A DNA stretch of 51,143 nucleotides from the NCBI GenBank assembly GCA_000695325.1, contig AVPN01000426.1, forward strand, positions 2,541 to 53,683, in the 5' to 3' direction. The stretch is from Pleurobrachia bachei. Taxonomy: Eukaryota > Ctenophora > Tentaculata > Cydippida > Pleurobrachiidae. Made by a program: the position numbers and the translations under genes. The notes below the pieces were generated by a model. It made no database searches and was not told where the DNA came from. It worked only from the letters and a program-made list of their open reading frames with translations. Shown here piece after piece: positions 10,163-19,517 of the stretch (position 1 is the stretch's first letter; every line of letters begins with the position of its first letter).

Positions 10163-11324
10163 TCGGATCACCTTTTGTAGGTCGGATTTCGTCACAACTA
10201 CCCCCAGACCTCAGTCCCACAGAAGTAGACGAAAGATAGGAGAAGAGAGAAAGAGACAGTTAGAAAGAGAGAAGGAAAGAAAGAGAGAGATAGAACGAGA
10301 AAAAGAGAAAGAGAAGAAGAAAAAGATAGCATAGCATAGAAGGCAAGAAAGAGAGAAAGAGAGTAAGAGAGTAAGAGAGTAAGAGAGATAGACAGAAAGA
10401 GATATAGAGAGAAAGAGAAACATATGAAGAGAGAAGGAGCGAAAGAGACAAAGACAATTTGGAGCAGTTCACATGAGCCATGCGAGAGATCTGATCTCGC
10501 ACCATAACTACCCCCAGTAGGAGGATCGAATCACATGTGTGAGATCTAATCCCGTACCACAAAGAGAAAAAGAGATAGGTGAAGATTGATGAAGCGAAAG
10601 AGGGAGAGAAAAAGAGAAAGAGAAGGATAGAAAGAGAGATAGAGAGAAGTTAGAGAGAAAAAGATGAAAAAAGAATAGAGAAAGGCAGATCCCTCAACCT
10701 CAGTTTTACTAGTAATCATAATATGCCAATATACAAGTCGTAGTTGCATCTAGTAATCCCATTGAAATCCTGAAGTTTTTCCTGACCCGAAGTGTCATAA
10801 GTTACGAATTTCTGTTCTAATTACTACTCTTATCTTAGCAAGAAATGGATATTTCAGTACTAAGTACGCAATTGCAAGACGAACCTAAGGAAAGGGGTGG
10901 CCAAGGTAACAGGGACAGGACATCCAGCACGGGAAGCGAAGGAAGTTACTCTTCACTAATGTTAACGGAGGAGCAGGAGATAGAGCTTTTACGTGAGGAG
11001 GAGGAGGAGAACCTTCCATTCCCGACATGGTATGTGAGTTCTCGTAAAGTATTGTCACAATATGTAGAGGAAGTTATACCGAAGCATGAAGGAATGGAAG
11101 ATGGAGAATTAAGTGATACTATTGAGTTATCAGGTGTTTCAGCAGAAGAATACAACAAGATGGGAAAGCAGACGACAATTAAATTGGAAGAGAAGATAAA
11201 AGTACTAGAGCATGAGCTTGTTAAAGCAGGAAGATTAATTTTAAGACTACAAGAAAAGTGTGAAACTCTTCAAGCCGATAAGAAGTATCTGAAAGTTAAG
11301 GTTAAAACGCTAAAAACGAGAGAG
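10163..11324 (+). repeat. Exon-containing tandem duplicate, unit 2
   Basis: Second copy of 8718-9879. Near identity, including in the intron-like part, indicates a recent duplication or gene conversion. Confidence 0.9.
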
Positions 11325-11417
11325 AGAAGAAAGAAACTAAAATTAAGGATGTTAATAGCAAGTAAAATAGGACAAGAAGATAAAGTAATTTACCAAATCA
11401 CCCCAGAAAGAACCTAG
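10845..11417 (+). CDS. Coiled-coil acidic protein, copy B (190 aa)
   Basis: Same first 160 residues as copy A apart from Ser37, followed by a basic tail (ERRKKLKLRMLIASK) and a stop at 11417. The basic extension directly continues the coiled coil, so this copy looks like the more complete coding version. Predicted from composition: soluble and oligomeric through the coiled coil, with a possible nucleic-acid-binding basic end. No signal peptide or membrane segment. Unknown function. Confidence 0.5.
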   Translation: MDISVLSTQLQDEPKERGGQGNRDRTSSTGSEGSYSSLMLTEEQEIELLREEEEENLPFPTWYVSSRKVLSQYVEEVIPKHEGMEDGELSDTIELSGVSAEEYNKMGKQTTIKLEEKIKVLEHELVKAGRLILRLQEKCETLQADKKYLKVKVKTLKTRERRKKLKLRMLIASKIGQEDKVIYQITPERT

Positions 11418-11977
11418 GTTTGAACTACAATCAAATCATTATCCAATCTTTGCACAATCACGTTTAATTATTCGATAGTCTAATAACATGTATGTAATAG
11501 ATGAGATTGGAGCGAGATTTTAGGTTAATTAGGCTAATCCATGCTGTACCAGGCGGCCCCAGCTTCGGTCTGGCAATGTGGTTGTCCATCACGAGATTGA
11601 ATGCACGTGTTGTGATTAGTGTATAAGCGATCGAAAATATTCGGATTTCCTTCATTGATAGGGTTGATTAGCTAACTAGGGATTGTGTTTTCGATTTGAA
11701 TTAGTCCTTAGGCTTAGAATGAAGGTTCGGTTGCACAGGTTGAGTAGCTAACTAGTTGATTGAGTAAAGACATGGCTTTTGAAATAATGATTGAGTATCA
11801 GAGGTGGTCAGGATCTGGTTATTATATATATATATATGTGGTCTATTGTTTCTTTTTGTATTCTTTTTTTGTTTTTCCTTTCCCAGAGAACAAATTGCGA
11901 AGGAAATTGTTTCTTCGTATTCGTTGCAACTTACACAGCCTACATATTTTGTCACTTGATCTGTTTATTTTGTGCAG
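11418..11977. other. Non-coding stretch with acceptor-like site
   Basis: AT-rich, no convincing gene. It contains a (TA)n-like ATATATATAT near 11825 and a long pyrimidine-rich run ending TTTTGTGCAG at 11968-11977, immediately before the 30-bp repeat frame that starts GAGGATATTCC. It reads like an intron 3' end. Confidence 0.4.
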
Positions 11978-11999
11978 AGGATATTCCTGGTTCTAAGGA

Positions 12000-12300
12000 G
12001 AAGGATGTTAGCAGATCTGAGGAGAGGACAAGATGATTTTCCAGATCTGAGGAGAGGATAAGAAGATGTTCAAGATGCGAGAAAAGACCAGATCACAGTC
12101 CAGATCTGAGGAGAGGACCAGATGATGTTCCAGATCTGAGGAGAGGACAAAAGGATGTTCAAGATCTGAGGAGAGGACAAGAGGATGTTCCAGATCTGAG
12201 GAGAGGACCAGAGGATGTTCCAGATCTGAGGAGAGGACAAGATGATTTTCCAGATCTGAGGAGAGGACCAGTTGACGTTCAAGATGTGAAGAAAGACCAG
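12000..12300 (+). repeat. 30-bp minisatellite, degenerate acidic-repeat frame
   Basis: About nine units of roughly 30 bp of the form GATCTGAGGAGAGGACAAGA plus GATGTTCCA. It is related to the EDVxDPEERT-encoding 30-bp repeats at 13.0-13.6, 14.3-14.8 and 14.9-15.2 kb. An open frame on the minus strand here is a by-product of a repeat length divisible by three. Confidence 0.85.
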
Positions 12301-12676
12301 ACTACATCAGAGGTGATTCTGAGGAGGGAGTCATAGGATGGGAGACAGACGATTGGTCTTGTGAGGCGAGACATACACAGGACGTAACTCCATGATACAC
12401 TGAAAGCTTATTAAATTCTGGAGTTAGAAACAGTGTGCAGTGTAAAAACAATAACTTCTGTGAATATCGAGAACCCAAGTGATCCTGATATAAATCAAAA
12501 TATTCCTGATCTGTATCCCGGTGATTCCAACCCGCTACAAACTGACTATACCTATGATCACTGAAGAAGATTCCCCTGACAAACATGTAGCTGTGACCAA
12601 AACTGATGACCAACCTGATTCCCCGCCGAGTCATGTTATCAAGAAGAGTGATGTGAGACTGCAGAGGACTCCGAGT

Positions 12677-12995
12677 CAGCCGAATCATCAAAACAACCAG
12701 TCGACCTTTCCACAGTTCCTGAGGAACCTGTCATTTACTACCGAGAGAAACCAACAAGCCAACATGGCAAGAGAGAAGCTCTGACAAAGATAATGGAACG
12801 AATGGCTTGTATTCACGTAAAATCAGGTCGCCTAAAGTGGAAAGGTAAGATTTGCTCTTACCGGCATCCAGATCCATAGCTGTGTGACCGATTTGTAGAA
12901 GAATGGTGAGGACCAAAAGACTGGTAGTTTGGACGGCAACAAGTGTACCAGATACCATCCTCGAGTGCGCAAATCAAATAAGCGATGATTGGACC
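12677..12995 (+). pseudogene. Degenerate copy of the CCCH-like zinc-finger segment
   Basis: It aligns with 13751-14077. The AESSKQPVDPSTVPEEPVIYY-like part and the DKCTRYHPRVCKSNK-like part are recognisable, but the central portion is different and the frame is interrupted in several places. I read it as an older duplicate of the downstream ORF. Confidence 0.6.
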
Positions 12996-13029
12996 ACCTT
13001 TTCATGAGGGAGTTGAAGACCCCAAGGAG

Positions 13030-13600
13030 GGAGGATGAAAGATGTTGAAGATCCCGAGAAGAAGACAGAAGACGTTAGAGACCCCGAGAAGAAGACAGAA
13101 GATGCTAGAGACGCCAAGGAGAAGATAGAAGATGTTAGAGAGAACGAAGATGTTGAAGATCCCGAGGAGAGAACCGAAGATGTTAAAGACCCCGAGGAGA
13201 GGACAGAAGATGTTGAAGACCCCGAGGAGAAGACAGAAGATGTTGAAGATCCTGAGGAGAGGATAGAAAATTTTGGAGACCCCGAGGAGAGGACCAAGAT
13301 GTCGAAGACCCGAGGAGTAGACAGAAGATGTCGAAGACCCGAGGAGAGGACCAGAAGATGTTGGAGACCCCGAGGAGAGGAAAGAAGAGGTTGAAGATCC
13401 AAAGAGAGTACAGAAAGTGTTGGAGACCCCGAGGAGCAGACAGAACTGTCAGGCCAATGCTCTGACAGAGACAGAAGATTTTGAAGACCCCGAGGAGAGA
13501 ACACAAGTTGTTGAAGACCCCGATGAGAGGATGAAAGTTGTTAAACACCCCGAGGAGAAGCCAGATGATGTTCAAGATCCCAAGGCGAGAGCCATAGGAT
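13030..13600 (+). repeat. 30-bp minisatellite encoding EDVEDPEERT-type repeats
   Basis: About 19 imperfect units of 30 bp such as GAAGATGTTGAAGACCCCGA plus GGAGAGGACA. In the plus frame from 13035 they encode acidic decapeptides (EDVEDPEERT, EDVRDPEKKT). The region is open for 119 residues before low-complexity frame changes. It could be a low-complexity domain preceding the zinc-finger ORF. A short perfect inverted repeat, CTGTCAG/CTGACAG, sits at about 13446-13468. Confidence 0.8.
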
Positions 13601-13629
13601 GTTCCAGATCCTGAGAAGAGAGCCAGACG

Positions 13630-14070
13630 ATGCACCAGATCCCAAGGAGGGAGCCAGATGAAGTTGCAGATCCCGAGGATGTTCCAGATCCCGAGGAGAA
13701 GAAGAAGAAGAAGAACCCTTTCACGCCATCAGTCGAACCTTCCAATTCGGCAGCCGAATCATCAAAACAACCAGTCGACCCTTCCACAGTTCCTGAGGAA
13801 CCTGTCATTTACTACCGAGGGCAACCAACAAGCCAACAGATTATAGATGGCAAGAGAGAAGCTCTGACAAGGATAATGGAACGAAAGCGCTTGAAACAAG
13901 CATCCAATCCTTCCGAAACAAGCACCGAATCATCCAAACTAGTAGCCGACCCACTCACACCGCTGTGTGACCGATTTGTAGAGAATGGTGAGGACCAAAA
14001 GACTGGTTGTTTGGAGGGCGATAAGTGTACCAGATACCATCCTCGAGTGTGCAAATCAAATAAGCGATGA
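13630..14070 (+). CDS. CCCH-like zinc-finger protein with acidic repeat N-terminus (146 aa)
   Basis: Residues 1-23 continue the DPEDVPDPEE repeats, followed by a Lys run (24-28), a Ser/Pro-rich linker (30-57), a segment EEPVIYYRGQPTSQQIIDGK that may be helical, a basic helix (REALTRIMERKRLK, 76-89), and a Cys/His cluster C113-x13-C127-x5-C133-x3-H137 with another Cys at 141. The C-x5-C-x3-H spacing and the GCLEGDKCTRYHP context are those of CCCH (RNA-binding) fingers, but the first spacing is longer than the usual 7-9. The ATG used is simply the first in the frame. The true start may lie upstream in the repeats or across an intron. An interrupted sister is at 12677-12995. Confidence 0.5.
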   Translation: MHQIPRREPDEVADPEDVPDPEEKKKKKNPFTPSVEPSNSAAESSKQPVDPSTVPEEPVIYYRGQPTSQQIIDGKREALTRIMERKRLKQASNPSETSTESSKLVADPLTPLCDRFVENGEDQKTGCLEGDKCTRYHPRVCKSNKR

Positions 14071-14300
14071 TTGGACCACATTAAAAAGAACAGATAAGTC
14101 CCGTGGTACTTCCAGAGAGGCAGTTGGTGTACCAGTTCCGGGTTGGAGGCAGCCCTTAATCGTATCCCTACAGCTTTTACCAATGAAGAAACCCACTTCA
14201 TTCTCCCGACGAGTACTCACGCCAGAAAAGGAACCAGATTAACAAACCACGAGGCAACTTTTGGGAAGCGATAGTAAACCCACCTTTTTATGATGCACGA
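14071..14300. other. Spacer without a convincing gene
   Basis: An 85-residue frame (13985-14242, plus) overlaps the zinc-finger ORF in another frame and is taken as a shadow. I see no signal otherwise. Confidence 0.4.
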
Positions 14301-14760
14301 CCAGAAAGTGTGAGGTTAAAGGCAACACAGAAGATGTTGGAGACCCCGAGGAAGAGACAGAATATGTTGGAGACCCGCGGAGAGGACCAGAAGTTGTTGA
14401 AGACCCCGAGGAAAGGATGAAAGTTGTTAAACACCCCGAGGAGAAGCCAGATGATGTTCAAGATCCCAAGGCGAGAGCCATAGGATGTTCCAGATCCTGA
14501 GAAGAGAGCCAGACGATGCACCAGATCCCAAGGAGGGAGCCAGATGAAGTTGCAGATCCCGAGGATGTTCCAGATCCCGAGGATGTTCCAGATCCCGAGG
14601 ATGTTCCAGATCCCGAGGAGGGAGCCAGAGGATGTTCCAGATCCTGAGGATGTTTCAGATCCCGAGGGACAAGGTCTAGGGCTCCTCCCTCGGTCTACTT
14701 CAAGGTCTTGGGCTCCTCTGAGCCAGAGGATGTTCCAGATCCTGAGGAGAGGTTAAAAGA
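14300..14760 (+). repeat. 30-bp and shorter DPEDVP minisatellite
   Basis: Partly a duplicate of 13500-13690 (same GAAGTTGCAGATCCCGAGG segment at 14546), with an added 18-bp expansion of GATGTTCCAGATCCCGAG. It contains the in-place complement tract at 14669-14718. Confidence 0.8.
14669..14718. other. Same-direction complement tract 5 (about 50 bp)
   Basis: In an array reading GTTCCAGATCCCGAGGAGGG, this stretch reads ACAAGGTCTAGGGCTCCTCC. That is the base-by-base complement of the local repeat without reversal. The expected orientation resumes at GAGCCAGAGG (14720). The edges are uncertain by one or two bases. It is repeated at 46624-46673. Confidence 0.88.
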
Positions 14761-14939
14761 AAATGCTGATTCTCGATGATGAATACAGAAAGTAGCCCTG
14801 GCAGATAAGACAGATCAGATGTTCCAGTTCCTACAACCCATTACATTCTGCCGACGACTACCCCTAACAAGTCTTCCTCAGAAGGGGAGCCAGATTCACA
14901 AGTCACGAGGCTCAAGGCAAGTTACTACCAGAAAGTGTG

Positions 14940-15215
14940 AGGTTCAAGATAACCCCGAAGAGGAGACAGAGGATGTCGGAGACCCCGTAGAGGAGACAGA
15001 AGAAGAGACAGAGGAAGAGACAGAAGATGTTAAAGACCCCGAGGAGGAGACAGAGGATGTTGTAGACCCCTTAGAGGAGACAGATGATGTTGGAAGATGT
15101 TGGAGACCCCAAGGAGAAGACAGATGATGTTAGAGACCCCGAGGAGAAGACAAAAGATGTTAGAGACCCCGAGGAGAAGGCAGAAGATGTTAGAAACCCC
15201 AAGGAGAGTGAAGAA
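14940..15215 (+). repeat. 30-bp minisatellite (EDVxDPEEET)
   Basis: Imperfect 30-bp units in the plus strand, same family as at 13.0 kb. It forms the N-terminal part of the ORF at 15084. Confidence 0.8.
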
Positions 15216-15329
15216 AATGATGGAGAGAAGGCCAAAAGACAACTCAGAACCCGAGATAAGAAAATTATGTATTTTCTCCTCTGTCTTCCTAAACGAGAAC
15301 GTCACAAATTTTGGATCAATTTTGATTGA
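15084..15329 (+). CDS. Acidic-repeat ORF with basic C-terminus (81 aa)
   Basis: Residues 1-42 are DVRDPEEKT-type repeats. The rest (KRQLRTRDKKIMYFLLCLPKR followed by RHKFWINFD) is non-repetitive and may be a real C-terminus. No known domain. It lies downstream of the zinc-finger ORF in the same repeat family and could be another exon or a relic. Confidence 0.25.
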   Translation: MMLEDVGDPKEKTDDVRDPEEKTKDVRDPEEKAEDVRNPKESEENDGEKAKRQLRTRDKKIMYFLLCLPKRERHKFWINFD

Positions 15330-15479
15330 CCAGCTTTTGAGATGGGTTATTCATCCCTGAAACTACAGAAAGTTAGATTTATCAGTGGAGCCCCTTGAAC
15401 AAAATTAATTGAAAGTGGAGATAGGGATCATTGCACAGGATTTTAATGACACCTAAGGTGTGTATGAGAGGACAGGTAC

Positions 15480-15760
15480 CGCAAGGTCAAGTACCGCGAC
15501 CGATTCCAGAGAGGTGAGGACACCTGTTCCAGTCTCCACTCCTGTGGACAAGGTCTCTCCACTCCTATGGACAAGGTCTCTCGTGAGGATACCTGTTCCA
15601 GAGAGATGAAGTGAGGATACCAGTTCCAGAAAGGCAAGGTGAGGATACCTGTTCCAGAGAGGCGAGGTAAGGATAACCTGTTCCAGAGAGGTGAGGATAC
15701 CTGTTCTAGAGAGGTGAGGATACCTGTTAGAGAGGAGAGGTGAGATGAGGATACCTGTTC
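15480..15760 (+). repeat. 24/28-bp minisatellite (GTGAGGATACCTGTTCCAGA)
   Basis: Irregular units of the GTGAGGATACCTGTTCCAGA family, the same as the 56-bp array at 17.6 kb. It includes the complement tract at 15533-15582. Confidence 0.85.
15533..15582. other. Same-direction complement tract 6 (50 bp)
   Basis: It reads TCTCCACTCCTGTGGACAAG onward, the complement without reversal of AGAGGTGAGGACACCTGTTC onward, which is the sequence expected from the surrounding tandem array. Both flanks are in the normal orientation. It is repeated at 47488-47537. Confidence 0.92.
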
Positions 15761-15919
15761 CAGAGAGGCGAGACCTATTCCAGATTAGAGAGGTAACCAT
15801 ACATGTTCCGGAGGTAACAATACTTGTCCCAGAAATGTAGGGGAGTATTATAGTTCTACTTGCAAGAAGTTATGGCGTAACCCAGAAGAAGAGTCACGGC
15901 TGTGTGTGGTTTCACCTAG

Positions 15920-16105
15920 ATGGTTTCACCTAGGCGACCTAGGTATGTAGGGACAAAGCCCCCTAAAAAGACAGAAAATGTGACTGAATCACACAGCATA
16001 TGGATATCCAGGGATCCCTATAAGCAACGTTGCAACAAGTTAGCTACTTGTTATTTAGAGGAACTGTTCAAGTCAGCAGAAGCAATTAGTCACTGTGAAT
16101 GCTGA
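15920..16105 (+). CDS. Hypothetical 61-aa ORF in 2.17-kb unit A
   Basis: Arg/Lys-rich start, followed by SHSIWISRDPYKQRCNKLAT and a Leu/Cys-containing end (HCEC). The frame stays open upstream to about 15795 without an ATG. The unit B counterpart is identical in residues but lacks this ATG, because the ATG is created by a 14-bp duplication in unit A. The conservation of the frame hints at former coding. Unknown function. Confidence 0.25.
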   Translation: MVSPRRPRYVGTKPPKKTENVTESHSIWISRDPYKQRCNKLATCYLEELFKSAEAISHCEC

Positions 16106-16344
16106 TCGAGACAAGCTGACTACTTGTTCTCAACATAGGACAACCTCAAATCAGGAGAGATAAGGGTTAGCGGCCATGTTGATGCAGATATAAAAGATAG
16201 ACACAACAGTGCAAGTTGGCGAATTATGTAAGGAGAAATCTGGAGAAAGGGGAATATGCATACATTACCTTATCCAGGTCAGATCCAAAAAGAAATGAGT
16301 TGGATAGTTACTGTCAAAAGGATTAGACGACAAAGTTTAAGGAG

Positions 16345-16680
16345 TAGGTGTCCCGGAGGAGATAACGGTCCAAGCGAGGAGAGGAGGAGATAACGGTACA
16401 AGCGAGGAGAGGAGGAGATAACGGTACAAGCGAGGAGAGGAAGAGATAACGGTCCAAGCGAGGAGAGGAGGAAATAACGGTCCAAGCGAGGAGAGGAGGA
16501 GATAAAGTTCCCAGCGAGGAGGAGATAACGGTCCCAGCGAGGAGAGGAGGAAATAAAGTTCCCAGCGAGGAGGAGATAACGTTTCCAGCATAGGAAGGAG
16601 AAGATAACGTTCCCGGCGAAGAGAGGAGGAGACAACGTTTCCAGCAGAGGGAGGAGGAGATGAAGTTCCGAGGAATTGGA
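16345..16680 (+). repeat. GAGGAGATAACGGTCC-type minisatellite, unit A
   Basis: Mixed units of about 21-30 bp containing GAGGAGATAACGGTCCAAGC, GAGGAAATAAAGTTCCCAGC and variants. Minus-strand open frames across it are artefacts of the repeat. Confidence 0.88.
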
Positions 16681-17152
16681 AGAAAATACGAGGACAATTA
16701 CAATCAGTGAGTTGATTAGATGAGGATAAGTTGTCTAAAATAACCGTGAGGATGAACATTTTCCGTGGTAATTTGTGTGAAGAACATTTTAATTCTGTCT
16801 TTGTAAGGGAAGATCCTAGAAAGAGAAGACAAATTGAAATTATTTGGTTAAAAAAGTAGGATATTAATTTTGTGGAAATGATTTCTAAATGACAGCTCGC
16901 TAGATGAGATCATGAGATGGGATCTAGTGAGTGGGTTCAACTCGATGGGATGGAGTAAACCCGAACTCGGGAGGAAAGAAGTCCCAAATGACAGTTGCCC
17001 AGTTATGCCGAAACATTATTGAATTAAGCGAGTGAAGAAAAATGTATTATATGCATGATATAAGTGTGAATCGACGTGTTGATAAAAGGACAATTGTAGG
17101 GCTAAATTAACCCTAATACCGCCCACACGAACTTGAACTAAGGTGTGGGAGT

Positions 17153-17170
17153 GTACACGTAGCCGTGTGT
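17153..17170. other. Terminal-type hairpin 1 (GTACACG/CGTGTGT)
   Basis: Stem GTACACG (17153-17159), loop TAGC, CGTGTGT (17164-17170), preceded by AAGGTGTGGGAG. It is one of six versions of the hairpin that starts the LTR. The A-T pair here replaces the G-C pair of the 17546 and 19801 versions. Confidence 0.7.
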
Positions 17171-17343
17171 AGGAATACAGAGGAAATCACCCCCGAGGAA
17201 TTCAAACCAGTGGAACGACGAAGAAGCAGAGGATCAAACAGAAAAAGATAAGAGAAACAGTGTGAAAGACAGTGTGAGAGAAATGCATTAAATTAATTCA
17301 TGTAATTTTTTTGAGTAGTCAATAGACAGAGAAAGGGAAGATC

Positions 17344-17369
17344 CCTCACCTTTCCAGTCGCCACACCTG
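17344..17369. other. Member of complement pair 7 (26 bp)
   Basis: CCTCACCTTTCCAGTCGCCA onward. The homologous site in unit B (19518-19543) reads its complement without reversal, GGAGTGGAAAGGTCAGCGGT onward. Flanks GGGAAGATC and AACCTCGTG are identical. With only two copies the original orientation cannot be decided. Confidence 0.93.
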
Positions 17370-17545
17370 AACCTCGTGTTATTGGCGGGGCCACATGGAC
17401 TGAAAATTGGAGTTCTTAACGATACGTGGAATAAGGAAACAACCAGTCTTCGCTAAATTGAACGAGGGGAGGAGTTCACATGGATATGGAATAAAGAGGA
17501 ATGGAGTTCACTAAGATGATGAGGTGTTTCTTAAGGTGCGGGAGT

Positions 17546-17563
17546 GTACGCGGTGCCGCGTGC
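17546..17563. other. Terminal-type hairpin 2 (GTACGCG/CGCGTGC)
   Basis: Stem GTACGCG, loop GTGC, CGCGTGC, preceded by AAGGTGCGGGAG. The start resembles the LTR start TGTACGCGG. Confidence 0.7.
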
Positions 17564-17584
17564 AGAGAACCCGGACGACTACCA

Positions 17585-17955
17585 GAAAGGCAAGGTGAGG
17601 ATACCTGTTCCAGAGAGATGAAGTGAGGATACCAGTTCCAGAAAGGCAAGGTGAGGATACCTGTTCCAGAGAGATGAAGTGAGGATACCAGTTCCAGAAA
17701 GGCAAGGTGAGGATACCTGTTCCAGAGAGATGAAGTGAGGATACCAGTTCCAGAAAGGCAAGGTGAGGATACCTGTTCCAGAGAGATGAAGTGAGGATAC
17801 CAGTTCCAGAAAGGCAAGGTGAGGATACCTGTTCCAGAGAGATGAAGTGAGGATACCAGTTCCAGAAAGGCAAGGTGAGGATACCTGTTCCAGAGAGATG
17901 AAGTGAGGATACCAGTTCCAGAAAGGCAAGGTGAGGATACCTGTTCCAGAGAGGC
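17585..17955 (+). repeat. 56-bp minisatellite, about 6.5 units
   Basis: Units start at CAAGGTGAGG (17591, 17647, 17703, 17759, 17815, 17871, 17927). Each 56-bp unit is two 28-bp halves, one with CCTGTTCCAGAGAGATGAA and one with CCAGTTCCAGAAAGGCAAG. Nearly perfect, so recently expanded. Confidence 0.95.
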
Positions 17956-18091
17956 GAGACCTATTCCAGATTAGAGAGGTAACCATACATGTTCCGGAGG
18001 TAACAATACTTGTCCCAGAAATGTAGGGGAGTATTATAGTTCTACTTGCAAGAAGTTATGGCGTAACCCAGAAGAAGAGTCACGGCTGTGT

Positions 18092-18277
18092 GTGGTTTCA
18101 CCTAGGCGACCTAGGTATGTAGGGACAAAGCCCCCTAAAAAGACAGAAAATGTGACTGAATCACACAGCATATGGATATCCAGGGATCCCTATAAGCAAC
18201 GTTGCAACAAGTTAGCTACTTGTTATTTAGAGGAACTGTTCAAGTCAGCAGAAGCAATTAGTCACTGTGAATGCTGA
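18092..18277 (+). CDS. Hypothetical 61-aa open frame in unit B
   Basis: Same residues as 15920-16105. In this copy the frame begins with GTG, not ATG, so no clear eukaryotic start exists. Possibly a relic or an internal exon. Confidence 0.2.
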   Translation: MVSPRRPRYVGTKPPKKTENVTESHSIWISRDPYKQRCNKLATCYLEELFKSAEAISHCEC

Positions 18278-18499
18278 TCGAGACAAGCTGACTACTTGTT
18301 CTCAACATAGGACAACCTCAAATCAGGAGAGATAAGGGTTAGCGGCCATGTTGATGCAGATGTAAAAGATAGACACAACAGTGCAAGTAGGCGAATTATG
18401 TAAGGAGAAATCTGGAGAAAGAGGAATATGCATACATTGCCTTATCCAGGTCAGATCCTAAAAATGAGTTGGATAATTACTGTCAAAAGTAGGTGTCCC

Positions 18500-18852
18500 G
18501 GAGGAGATAAAGGAGAGGAGGTGAGAAAGGAGAGGAGGTGAGAAAGTTCCCAGTGAAGAGAGGAGGAAATATAGTTCCCAGCGAGGAGGAGATAACGGTC
18601 CCAGCGAGGAGAGGAGGAAATAACGGTCCAAGCGAGGAGAGGAGGAGATAACGGTACAAGCGAGGAGAGGAAGAGATAACGGTCCAAGCGAGGAGAGGAG
18701 GAGATAAAGTTCCCAGCGAGGAGGAGATAACGGTCCCAGCGAGGAGAGGAGGAAATAACGGTCCAAGCGAGGAGAGGAGGAGATAAAGTTCCCAGCGAGG
18801 AGGAGATAACGGTCCCAGCGAGGAGAGGAGGAGATAACGGTCCAAGCGAGAG
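18500..18852 (+). repeat. GAGGAG minisatellite, unit B
   Basis: Same family as 16345-16680. It ends abruptly at GAGAGGAATTGG, where copy 2 has 129 more bases. Confidence 0.88.
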
Positions 18853-19328
18853 GAATTGGAAGAAAATACGAGGACAATTACAATCAGTGAGTTGATTAGA
18901 TGAGGATAAGTTGTCTAAAATAACCGGGAGGATGAACATTTTCCATAAAAATTTGTGTGAAGAACATTTTTATTCTGTCTTTGTAAGGGAAGATCATAGA
19001 AAGTGAAGACAAATTGAAATTATTTGGATAAAGAAGTATATTAAGTTTGTGGAAATGATTTCTAAATGACAGCTCGCTAGATGAGATCATGAGATGGGAT
19101 CTAGTGAGTGGGTTCAACTCGATGGGATGGAGTAAACCCGAACTCGGGAGGAAAGAAGTCCCAAATGACAGTTGCCCAGTTATGCGGAAACATTATTGAA
19201 TTAAGCGAGTGAAGAAAAATGTATTATATGCATGATATAAGTGTTAATCGATGTGTTGATAAAAGGACAATTGTAGGGCTAAATTAACCCTAATACGCCC
19301 ACTACGAACTTAATTAAGGTGTGGGAGT

Positions 19329-19346
19329 GTACACGTGGCCGTGTGT
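19329..19346. other. Terminal-type hairpin 3 (GTACACG/CGTGTGT)
   Basis: Stem GTACACG, loop TGGC, CGTGTGT, preceded by AAGGTGTGGGAG. Unit B counterpart of 17153. Confidence 0.7.
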
Positions 19347-19517
19347 AGGAATAGAGGAAATCACCCCCGAGGAATTCAAGCCAGTGGAACGACGAAGAAA
19401 CAGAGGATCAAACAGAAAAAGATAAGAGAAACAGTGTGAAAGACAGTGTGAGAGAAATGCATTAAATTAATTCATGTAATTTTTTTGAGTAGTCAATAGA
19501 CAGAGAAAGGGAAGATC

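Larger units (their letters stand above)
15597..17582 (+). repeat. 2.17-kb tandem unit A
   Basis: The non-array part repeats as unit B (offset 2186, then 2172) with a few percent divergence, and partly as a third unit at 20279-21605. Order within a unit: 28-bp minisatellite, 61-aa open frame, GAGGAG minisatellite, AT-rich spacer, hairpin 1 (17153-17170), spacer, hairpin 2 (17546-17563). 16690-17150 and 17175-17530 hold no gene. Confidence 0.88.
1..19059. repeat. Long near-perfect duplication, copy 1
   Basis: This block is repeated at 31956-51143 with a constant offset of 31955 up to about 18848. It then continues with offset 32084, because copy 2 carries 129 extra bases in a GAGGAG minisatellite (about 50803-50931). 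All coding and non-coding stretches I compared are identical. Copy 2 runs off the window end. Position 1 and position 31956 (the first base after the gap) are the same base inside the same 23-bp LTR repeat, so two contigs appear to start at one identical point. That favours an assembly or haplotype duplicate over an old segmental duplication, but a very young tandem duplication is possible. Confidence 0.95.

Noticed and set aside
12797-12880. Possible complement tract between the zinc-finger segment and its sister
   Set aside because: Complementing in place gave no match to 13880-13965. It looks like ordinary divergence or replacement.
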